From the NCBI GenBank assembly GCA_035995205.1, contig DASYKS010000114.1, forward strand, positions 1-64,000: DNA of 64,000 nt. Direction: 5' to 3'. This stretch comes from DASYKS01 sp035995205 (lineage in GTDB: Bacteria > Acidobacteriota > Thermoanaerobaculia > Multivoradales > UBA5704). Shown in pieces: positions 8,851 to 15,735 of the stretch (the first letter of the stretch is position 1; each line of letters starts with the position of its first letter). The position numbers and the translations under genes are program-made. Under the pieces are notes generated by a model that was not told the origin of the DNA, did not search any database, and worked only from the letters and a program-made list of their open reading frames with translations.

Positions 8851-9138
8851 TTACACCTTGGGCGGCAGATCGCGGGCCTGGGGCTCGTCCTGGAAGCCGT
8901 GGTGATTGTGTGAGCCGTCGCAAAACGGCTTGTTGCTCGACTGGCCGCAGCGGCAGAGAGAGATCGTGGTCCGGCCGCCAAGGCCGAATACGTTTCCGGC
9001 TGGGTCGAGCAACTGGATGGCTTCGCCGGTCACGCGCAATGGGCCGTTTTTCAGCACCGTGACTTTTATTGGATTGGCCGGGATTGGATTGGCCGGGATC
9101 GGGTTGGCCGGCCCGGCGGGGCTGTCTAGCTCGCTCAT
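8851..9138 (-). CDS. CDGSH iron-sulfur protein
   Basis: A 95-residue protein carrying the complete CDGSH cluster motif, CRCGQSSNKPFCDGSH (three Cys and one His binding a 2Fe-2S cluster). The start is ATG 9138, six bases after a strong GAGGAGG site. The N-terminus contains the tandem peptide PANPI three times, encoded by a 15-bp DNA repeat. The N-terminal half (VTVLKNGPLRVTG...IQLLD) matches the strand region seen in bacterial CDGSH proteins. The role is probably redox or cluster transfer; the partner is unknown. It lies 10 bp before the peptidase-propeller gene and may share its transcript. Confidence 0.9.
   Translation of the reverse strand: MSELDSPAGPANPIPANPIPANPIKVTVLKNGPLRVTGEAIQLLDPAGNVFGLGGRTTISLCRCGQSSNKPFCDGSHNHHGFQDEPQARDLPPKV
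9071..9115. repeat. 15-bp tandem repeat inside the CDGSH gene
   Basis: Three copies of a 15-bp unit (GGATTGGCCGGGATT and variants) at 9071, 9086 and 9101 encode PANPI repeats on the minus strand. Copy number could vary without breaking the frame. Confidence 0.8.
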
Positions 9139-9253
9139 CAAAACCTCCTCTAACCTGCGTCGATCTCACAGCTTCCCGCGGACGGAGAGAGGCGTCAAGC
9201 GTCAGGTATGATCGGCGCCCCGGCGCACAGCGCTGCCGTTAGAGCTTCTCGCC

Positions 9254-10333
9254 ATGAATCTCCCCTTTTCGCTCCGCAGATTCGACCTGGCGCGCCTACG
9301 GCGGCCGGCGACGATCGTGCTGCTCGGAGCCGCGCTCTGGTTCACGTGGCGATGGGCCGCGGGTCTCTCCTGGCGCGATCTGGGGCGCCGCATGGCCGCC
9401 GCGGAATGGACCCTTCTCGTGCTCGCGCTCGCCTGCCTGATCGGACGCTACCTGCTGTGGGATCGCCGCCTGGCGATCGCGACCGAGCGGGCGGTTGCGG
9501 CCCGGCCGCGGCTCGGCGTCGCCTTTTTCGTCCTGTTTGCCTCGGCCGCGTTCAACCTGATCACCCCTTCGGCTCGGGTCTTGGGCGGCCCGCTACGCGC
9601 CCGCTATACCGCCCGCTCGATCGGGCGGCCGTTCGCCCCACTTTTCGGTGTGATCCTCTACGACCAATTGGCGCACTACGCGGTGATGACGTCCTTGACC
9701 GGCCTCTCCCTGGTGGCCGTCGCTTGGGCTCTCGGCCGGCCTTGGCTCGGCGCCGGGGCGGTCGCCGCCTTCGCACTCCTCGCGTTCGTCGCCTTCCGGC
9801 TGGCCTCAAAGGCAGGGCAGGGCTCGCTCGCCGGCTTTTTCGCCCGTCGCGCCGAACGGTCGAGCGGGCGCGGCGGGCAACTCTACGGCCACGGTCGCGA
9901 GGTGGCGCAGACCCTCGAAACCCTGATTGACGAGCCGCGCCTGCGCCTGCCGGCCGCCGGGCTCGGCGTCGGATTCTTCCTTCTCTCCGCCCTCGCCCAG
10001 TGGCTGATTTTCGCCGCGCTCGGCCGGCCGGAAAACGCGCTCGTGGTGATGGCGGTCGTGGCGCTCGGGGCCTCGGCCGGAATGCTCGCCGGCACTCCGG
10101 GCGGGGTGGGCACGACGGAGGCCGCGATGGTGGCTCTTTTCGGCGCGCTCGGCGTCGGCCCGGGCGAAGCCGCGGCGGCGACTCTGCTGTTCCGCGGTCT
10201 CCATTACGCCAGCGTCCTCGCGCTCGGCGTGCCGGCCCTGGTAGTGCTGGAGCTTCGTTACGGCGCGCGAACTGCCACCCCTGAAATCGAGGAGTCACCC
10301 CCGGTCGAGACCGCTGCGGAGTCCGCGGCGTGA
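9254..10333 (+). CDS. Flippase-like membrane protein (LPG synthase TM family)
   Basis: A 359-residue integral membrane protein with about seven or eight hydrophobic segments. ITPSARVLGGPLRARY near residue 100 and AGTPGGVGTTEAAMVAL near residue 275 are the two conserved loops of the lysylphosphatidylglycerol synthase TM / UPF0104 group. The tRNA-dependent transferase domain is absent, so it is the flippase-like part only. The C-terminal tail is acidic and soluble. It overlaps the aminotransferase start by four bases (GTGA), so the two are translationally coupled. The lipid substrate is unknown. Confidence 0.87.
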   Translation: MNLPFSLRRFDLARLRRPATIVLLGAALWFTWRWAAGLSWRDLGRRMAAAEWTLLVLALACLIGRYLLWDRRLAIATERAVAARPRLGVAFFVLFASAAFNLITPSARVLGGPLRARYTARSIGRPFAPLFGVILYDQLAHYAVMTSLTGLSLVAVAWALGRPWLGAGAVAAFALLAFVAFRLASKAGQGSLAGFFARRAERSSGRGGQLYGHGREVAQTLETLIDEPRLRLPAAGLGVGFFLLSALAQWLIFAALGRPENALVVMAVVALGASAGMLAGTPGGVGTTEAAMVALFGALGVGPGEAAAATLLFRGLHYASVLALGVPALVVLELRYGARTATPEIEESPPVETAAESAA

Positions 10334-11523
10334 CCGATTCCGGTCAGGAGATCTCGGAAGTCCCGGACCCGCTGCTCCGGTTTCGCTCCGAGCTGCCGGT
10401 CACCGGACGGTACATCTATCTGAACTACGCCTCGATCGGGCCGCTGCCGCGCCGTTCCGCCGAGCGGGTGGCCACCCTCGCGCGGGTGATTTCCGAAACC
10501 GGCGACCGCCGTTGGCCGGAACGAAACGCGGAGATCGAACGGGTCCGCGGATTGGCCGCCCGGTTGATCGGAGCGCGCGACCCCCACGAGGTCGCGTTCG
10601 TCGAGAACACCTCGACGGGGCTGTCGGCGGTGGCCGAGGGGATCGATTGGCGGCCGGGCGACAACATCGTGGGCGCCGAAGGAGAGTTTCCCTCGAACGC
10701 CTACCCCTGGATGAACGTCGTGGAGCGAATACCCGGCGAGGTCGAGTATCGCTTGGCGCCCGAGCGGAACGGCCGGATCGATGCCGAGGATCTGCTCGCC
10801 CGGATCGACGGCCGGACCCGGCTGCTGGCTCTCTCCTGGGTGCAATACGCCACGGGATTCCGCTCCGACCTCGCGCGCCTGGGAGCGGCCTGCCGGGAGC
10901 GCGGCGCGCTGTTCGTGGTCGATGCGATCCAAGGCCTCGGCGCCCTGGCGCTCGACGTCGAGGCGTCCGGCATCGACGTCCTGGCCACCGCGGCACACAA
11001 GTGGCTGCTCGGACCCGAGGGGATCGCCCTGCTCTACCTCTCGGACCGGGTGGTCGAACGGCTGCGCCCCACCCGGGCCGGCTGGCGCTCCACCCGCACG
11101 CCTTTTGAATGGAGCCGGCTCGATCTCACCTTTGCCGAGGGCGCCAAGCGCTTCGAGTGCGGCACGATCAACGCCTTCGGCATCGCCTCGCTCGGCGCCA
11201 GCCTGGAAATCCTGCTCGAAGCCGGAGCCGAAGCGATCGAGAAGCGGGTCCTCGCGCTCGCCGAGCGCACCGCGGCGGGCTTCGAGGCGGCGGGCCTGAC
11301 GCTCGCGGCGCACCGCGGCGACTCGTTTCGCGGCGAAGTTTCGGGGATCGTCGCCGGAACCCACCCGCGGCGCGGCCCGGAAGATCTGGCGGACGCCCTC
11401 GCCAAGCGCGGCGTCGTGGTCTCGGCGCGGGCCGGCCGGCTGCGCGCGGCGCCCCATTTTTACAATTCCGAAGCGGAGATCGATCGCTTCCTCGCGATTC
11501 TCGCGGAGCTTGCCGGGCGTTGA
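10330..11523 (+). CDS. Class V aminotransferase / cysteine desulfurase-like PLP enzyme
   Basis: A 397-residue PLP enzyme of fold type I. YLNYASIGPLP opens the family, FVENTSTGLSAVAEGI binds the cofactor phosphate, FVVDAIQGLGA carries the ring-binding Asp, and AAHKWLLGPEGIALLY contains the Schiff-base Lys. No active-site loop Cys like that of IscS/SufS is obvious, so true cysteine desulfurase activity is uncertain; isopenicillin-N-epimerase-like or kynureninase-like relatives are alternatives. The GTG start overlaps the preceding stop by four bases, linking it to the flippase-like gene. Confidence 0.85.
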   Translation: MTDSGQEISEVPDPLLRFRSELPVTGRYIYLNYASIGPLPRRSAERVATLARVISETGDRRWPERNAEIERVRGLAARLIGARDPHEVAFVENTSTGLSAVAEGIDWRPGDNIVGAEGEFPSNAYPWMNVVERIPGEVEYRLAPERNGRIDAEDLLARIDGRTRLLALSWVQYATGFRSDLARLGAACRERGALFVVDAIQGLGALALDVEASGIDVLATAAHKWLLGPEGIALLYLSDRVVERLRPTRAGWRSTRTPFEWSRLDLTFAEGAKRFECGTINAFGIASLGASLEILLEAGAEAIEKRVLALAERTAAGFEAAGLTLAAHRGDSFRGEVSGIVAGTHPRRGPEDLADALAKRGVVVSARAGRLRAAPHFYNSEAEIDRFLAILAELAGR

Positions 11524-11565
11524 GTCCCGTGTGAGCACGATGGCTTTGGTAGAGTCCCGCCGCCC

Positions 11566-12546
11566 ATGAAGAAACGCCTCGCCGGTTGCGCCGTCCTCGC
11601 CCTTTCCTGCCTTCTCGCGCTGGTCGCCGCGGAGGGCCTGCTACGCTTTCTTTCGGCGCACTGGCTGCACGTGTTGGACGTCGAGATGTGGCGCTACGCG
11701 CGATTCGTCAAGACGCCCTCGGCGATCCCCGGCGCGATCGAGGAGCACCAGCCGAACGCGGATGAGTGGTTGATGGGCAAGCGGGTACGGACCGACGAGC
11801 GCGGCTTTCGCAAGAACGCGCCGGAGGTCGAGGCCGCCCGGAAGCCGGGCGATCGGCTGGTGATGGCGGTCGGCGATTCGCTCACCTTCGGCTGGGGAGC
11901 GGGCGAAGCGGACACCTGGCCGAACCAGCTCGAAGAGCTGCTGCGGCAACGCGGCGCGCCGTCGCGGGTGATGAACTTCGGCATCGGCAACTCGAACACC
12001 TCGATGCAGCTCGCCCGCTACCGCGCGCTCGCCCGGAGCCCGAAACCGGCCTGGGTGATCCTCGGCTTCTTCATCAACGACGCCGAACCCGATCCGAGGC
12101 CTTCCGAGAGCCCCCTAGTCTGGCGCTCGGCGCTCGCCGGTCTGCTCTCCACCCGCCTGCGCCAAAGCTCGGAAGTGAAGCTGCGCGACTACAAGGCCTA
12201 CTACCGTTCGCTCTACAACGACGATCAGCCCGGCTGGGTGCGGATGAAGCAGTCGCTCGCCGACCTGGGGAACCTGCTGCGGCAGGACGGCGTTCCCTAC
12301 ACCCTCCTGCTCTGCCCCGAGCTCCACGAGCCGAAGAACTTCGGCAGCTTCGCCGACATTTACGCCAAAGTCGGAGCCGCAGGACGGGCGAGCGGCTGGG
12401 AAGTGATCGACCCCTCGGCTCGCTTTCCCGAAAACGCCGGCCCCGAATACTGGGTGACCCTCGGCGACGCGCATCCGAACCGGAAAGCGCAAAGGATCTA
12501 CGCCGAGGCGCTGTTGGGATCGAAGTACGCGCTGCCGGGCCGGTAG
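11566..12546 (+). CDS. SGNH/GDSL-type hydrolase, membrane-anchored
   Basis: A 326-residue protein with an N-terminal hydrophobic segment (residues 5-24) acting as signal or anchor. The SGNH blocks are in order: GDSLTFGWGA with the nucleophile Ser near residue 105, NFGIGNSNT for the oxyanion residues, and GDAHPNRKA with the Asp-x-x-His pair near residue 312. The family removes acyl groups from lipids or polysaccharides; an envelope glycan O-deacetylase is plausible but unproven. It follows the aminotransferase by 42 bp in the same direction. Confidence 0.87.
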   Translation: MKKRLAGCAVLALSCLLALVAAEGLLRFLSAHWLHVLDVEMWRYARFVKTPSAIPGAIEEHQPNADEWLMGKRVRTDERGFRKNAPEVEAARKPGDRLVMAVGDSLTFGWGAGEADTWPNQLEELLRQRGAPSRVMNFGIGNSNTSMQLARYRALARSPKPAWVILGFFINDAEPDPRPSESPLVWRSALAGLLSTRLRQSSEVKLRDYKAYYRSLYNDDQPGWVRMKQSLADLGNLLRQDGVPYTLLLCPELHEPKNFGSFADIYAKVGAAGRASGWEVIDPSARFPENAGPEYWVTLGDAHPNRKAQRIYAEALLGSKYALPGR

Positions 12547-12668
12547 GGTAGATCTTTCACTCTGAGACAGGTTGGAAATGAGAGGTTCCCGAGTCGATAT
12601 CTGAATCGCCAGGTCGAGATATCTGTTGACGGCGACCGCTGATATACTTCCTGAGGAGGGCAAGAAGA

Positions 12669-12881
12669 ATGGCGACCCGAAAAACAAGCGTCGAGATCGA
12701 TGAAGAGCTGCTGGCGGCGACTAGGTCGGTTCTCGCAACAAGAACCGTCCGCGAGACCATTGAGGAGGCTTTCCGTGAGGTTCTGCGCGGCGTGGCCAGG
12801 CGCGAAGAGGTTCGTGTTCTCTCGGAAATGGACGGGTTGGATCTCGCGAACCCGGAGATCATGGCGCAAGCCTGGCGCTGA
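12669..12881 (+). CDS. VapB-like antitoxin
   Basis: A 70-residue protein whose N-terminus (TSVEIDEELLAATRSVL) is the strand-helix of a ribbon-helix-helix DNA-binding domain, followed by the helical sequence typical of VapB antitoxins (RETIEEAFREVLR). The C-terminal tail (MDGLDLANPEIMAQAWR) would occupy the toxin active site. It has GAGGAGGGCAAGAAG just upstream. Its last base overlaps the first base of the PIN-domain gene (TGATG), so the pair is translated together. Such pairs usually repress their own promoter. Confidence 0.88.
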   Translation: MATRKTSVEIDEELLAATRSVLATRTVRETIEEAFREVLRGVARREEVRVLSEMDGLDLANPEIMAQAWR

Positions 12882-13297
12882 TGCGGCGGGCTCGGTACCT
12901 GGCGGACAAGAGCGCGCTAGCTCGTATGCCTCTGGCGTCGGTTGGTGTCCGGCTTGCGCCGCTGATCGAGGCCGGGGAGATCGCTACCTGTGCGATGGTC
13001 GACCTCGAGGTTCTGTTCAGCTCTCGCAACCATGAGGAGCACGAGAGTACTCGGCTGCGCCGCAGGTCGGCCTTCGAGAATGTGCCTCTCACCGAGGCGA
13101 TCTTTGAAAGAGCGATCGAGGTTCAAGGGGAGCTTGCCCGCACAGGAAAGCACCGAGTTCCAATCCCTGATTTGATCATTGCGGCCGCCGCGGAATCAGC
13201 GGGACTTACGGTTCTCCATTACGATGCCGACTTCGATCAGATTGCTCAAGTCACCGGACAAGTGGTCGAGTGGGTCGTCCCGCGGGGTAGCGTCTGA
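12881..13297 (+). CDS. VapC-like PIN-domain ribonuclease toxin
   Basis: A 138-residue PIN-domain protein. The acidic residues expected to bind metal are present: Asp9 in YLADKSAL, Glu43 in VDLEVL, Asp97 in IPDLIIAAAA and Asp115/117 in HYDADFD. Family members are Mg-dependent RNases, often cleaving tRNA. It overlaps the antitoxin by one base and ends 13 bp before the convergent monooxygenase stop. The active site looks intact, so the pair is probably functional. Confidence 0.92.
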   Translation: MRRARYLADKSALARMPLASVGVRLAPLIEAGEIATCAMVDLEVLFSSRNHEEHESTRLRRRSAFENVPLTEAIFERAIEVQGELARTGKHRVPIPDLIIAAAAESAGLTVLHYDADFDQIAQVTGQVVEWVVPRGSV

Positions 13298-13310
13298 GGC
13301 TATTCCGCCG

Positions 13311-14471
13311 CTACGCCCAAGGAAACCCCCGCACCTTCCCCGCAAGAGTCTTCGCCATCAGCTTCCGAATCGGAGGAATCGCCGTAAGGATCGGCAGGGC
13401 GATGTCGCGGCCCAACCCCAAGATGCGGCTTCCGGATTGAAAGAACGGCGTCAGTAAATAGGACAGCTGGGAAAGGTAGAGGGCGGGTGGGCGGCGTTCG
13501 GCCTCGAAGCGGTCGCACGTTTCGGAGAAATCCCCCGTTGCGGCCAGCAGTCGGGCAAACGATTCGGCGTCGGCGAGCGCCAGGTTCGCCCCTTGGCCGA
13601 GATGGGGACTCATCGCGTGCGCCGCGTCCCCGATCAAGAGCAGCCGCTCGGCGGACCAGTGGGGGCAGGCGACGTGGACGTAGGTGGTGAACGCCGCCTG
13701 ATCGAAGCTGTGGAACTCCTCGAAGACCTCCTCTGCTTTCGGCGCCAGCGCCAGCACTTTGTCGCGAAACGCCGCGAAACTGCCCTTTCGGATCGCCTCG
13801 ATCCCGTCTTTTCGGTCGCCCCAGAAGAGGCTCGCTCGGCCACCGCCGAGCGGCAGAAGCCCGATCAGAACCTTCGTGCCACGCACCACTTGATAGAGAT
13901 GGCCGGAGACCGTGGTGCATGGTCCGACCGCCCAAAGGGCGCCGAAATCGTATTCGCGGCTTCCGCCATCCAATCCAGCCACGCGGCGGAGGGCCGAGCG
14001 AGAGCCGTCGGCGCCGAGCACGAAATCGAACGGGCCGCGGCGGGCGCCGTCTCGGTCCAGCAGAAAGGCTGCGTCCGGCGTGGTCTCGAATCTCTCGACC
14101 GCGACTCCTGGGACGATCTCGACCCCCGCCGCGCTGCCAGCGTCGAGCAGCGTCGTGAACAGCAAGCCGCGGGCGACTCCGTAACCCGTCCACGACGGAT
14201 CGGCCGCCCGATACGGCAGGCGGATCAGGCGGCGCCCCGAGACCTGCACAGCCAAGAGCTCAGCGATCGGCTCGCTATGCGAGGTCACGGCTTCAAGCAG
14301 GCCGAGCTTCGCGAGCGCCTCCTGGCCCGAAGGCTGGAGCAGGAGCCCTGCCCCTACCGGGCCGAGCACCGGAGCGCGTTCGAACAGGGTGACGCGGTGG
14401 CCCGCTCGAGCGAGATGGACGGCCGCCGCGGTTCCCGCAATCCCGCCGCCGACAATACCGATTTGGTACAT
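13311..14471 (-). CDS. FAD-dependent monooxygenase
   Basis: A 386-residue group A flavin monooxygenase. The N-terminal dinucleotide fold IGIVGGGIAGTAAAVHL starts right after the ATG at 14471, which is why I prefer it to the start at 14543. GADGSRSALRRVAG near residue 155 and LLIGDAAHAMSPHLGQGANL near residue 280 are the DG and GD motifs that bind FAD and NAD(P)H. Relatives hydroxylate aromatic substrates; the substrate cannot be read from sequence. It is divergent from the MOSC gene, with 58 bp between starts. Confidence 0.9.
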   Translation of the reverse strand: MYQIGIVGGGIAGTAAAVHLARAGHRVTLFERAPVLGPVGAGLLLQPSGQEALAKLGLLEAVTSHSEPIAELLAVQVSGRRLIRLPYRAADPSWTGYGVARGLLFTTLLDAGSAAGVEIVPGVAVERFETTPDAAFLLDRDGARRGPFDFVLGADGSRSALRRVAGLDGGSREYDFGALWAVGPCTTVSGHLYQVVRGTKVLIGLLPLGGGRASLFWGDRKDGIEAIRKGSFAAFRDKVLALAPKAEEVFEEFHSFDQAAFTTYVHVACPHWSAERLLLIGDAAHAMSPHLGQGANLALADAESFARLLAATGDFSETCDRFEAERRPPALYLSQLSYLLTPFFQSGSRILGLGRDIALPILTAIPPIRKLMAKTLAGKVRGFPWA

Positions 14472-14529
14472 TGCGGCGGAGGTTATCTCAAGCCATCCCG
14501 GCTCGACCGAATGCCCGAGGACGCCCTGA

Positions 14530-15219
14530 ATGGACAGTGACAATCTTCACATCGCGGGCCTCTGGCGCTATCCCGTGAAGTCGCTTGCGGGCGAGGCGTT
14601 GACGACCGCGGAGGTCACGGAAAACGGGATCGTCGGCGACCGGATCGTCCACGTGCGCGGCCCGGAAGGGGTGCGGACCTCGCGCAAGCAGTATCGCCTG
14701 CTCGGCCTCACCGGAACGCTCGGCTCCGACGGCCGGCCCTTGGTGGATGGATTTCCGTGGGACCGCGACGAAGTGCTCGAATGGGTGCGGGAGGCCGCGG
14801 GAGAGGACGCCTGGCTCGAAGAGTTCGATGGGCCGGAGCGGTTCGACGTCCTGCCTCTGCTCGTCGCGACCGACGGCGCGGTGGCCGAGTTCGGCCGCGA
14901 TGTCCGCCGCCTGCGCCCCAACCTGTTGATCGGCGGCGTTCACGGAATGGACGAAACCCATTGGGCCGGCGCCGAGCTTCATGTCGGCGAAAGAGGCGGC
15001 GTGGTCATACGGCTCGACTCGCTCCGCGGGCGCTGCCCCATGACCACGGTCGATCCGGACACCCTCGTGCGCGATCCTGAGGTTCTGCGCGACATCGGCC
15101 GCCGGTTCGGCGGACGGCTCGCGCTGAACGCCGAGGTCGTCAAGCCGGGCGCGGTGAGCGTCGGCGACCCGGTTCAGCTCGTTCGGCCGGGCAATCCGGC
15201 CTGGCGCGGACGAGCCTGA
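14530..15219 (+). CDS. MOSC-domain protein
   Basis: A 229-residue protein with an N-terminal MOSC beta-barrel (IAGLWRYPVKSLAGEAL) and a C-terminal MOSC domain carrying the conserved Cys in RGRCPMTTVDPDT and the family end GDPVQLV. MOSC proteins bind molybdenum cofactor or carry sulfur, as in mARC-type reductases. The ferredoxin part found in some fusions is absent, so a redox partner must lie elsewhere. The gene faces away from the FAD monooxygenase and is convergent with the small membrane protein at 15227. Confidence 0.9.
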   Translation: MDSDNLHIAGLWRYPVKSLAGEALTTAEVTENGIVGDRIVHVRGPEGVRTSRKQYRLLGLTGTLGSDGRPLVDGFPWDRDEVLEWVREAAGEDAWLEEFDGPERFDVLPLLVATDGAVAEFGRDVRRLRPNLLIGGVHGMDETHWAGAELHVGERGGVVIRLDSLRGRCPMTTVDPDTLVRDPEVLRDIGRRFGGRLALNAEVVKPGAVSVGDPVQLVRPGNPAWRGRA

Positions 15220-15226
15220 GATCCGT

Positions 15227-15724
15227 CTATCTCGTGCCGGAGAACCGCTTCTGCAAGAGAGCGATCGGAATGCCGATCAGCACGGCATGGGAGAGGAAAC
15301 CCCTGGCGAGCACGCTTGCCGTAAACGGGATCGTGAACGGACAGGCCGCGAGCGGGATCACCACCCAGTTCATGAACAGGAAGACCAGGATGCCGAAGAT
15401 CGCACCGGCGATCACCGGCCGCTCGCGTAGCAACGCGATCTTGCGGCTCGCGAGGTAGTACGTCACGGAGGCGCCGAAGGCGATCACGAAGTGGCAGAAG
15501 AGGCCGAGCAGGCCGGCGGGAACGCCGCCGTCGAACGACTTCGCCCCGAGCAGTCCCGTCGCCACCGACTGGAGAACCCAAAGGGGCGAGCGCGGGGGAT
15601 CATGGAGCGTCCAGCTGATGATGGCGTAGCTGATGTCGAAGAAGCCGGCGACCAGGCCGCCGAGAACGACACCGACCCAGGCGCGTTGCGAGGTTCCGGA
15701 GGAAGACGAAGCGGTTCCGTTCAT
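15227..15724 (-). CDS. Small four-helix membrane protein, unknown
   Basis: A 165-residue protein with about four hydrophobic segments (near residues 17-37, 60-85, 100-122 and 135-155). A conserved-looking FMNWVVIPLAACPF lies before the last one. I do not recognise a named family. The start ATG has AGGAGA eight bases before it. It lies 11 bp after the M14 peptidase stop on the same strand, so it may be the last gene of the transcript that begins with the histidine kinase. Confidence 0.75.
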   Translation of the reverse strand: MNGTASSSSGTSQRAWVGVVLGGLVAGFFDISYAIISWTLHDPPRSPLWVLQSVATGLLGAKSFDGGVPAGLLGLFCHFVIAFGASVTYYLASRKIALLRERPVIAGAIFGILVFLFMNWVVIPLAACPFTIPFTASVLARGFLSHAVLIGIPIALLQKRFSGTR

Positions 15725-15735
15725 GGGCTTTTCTC

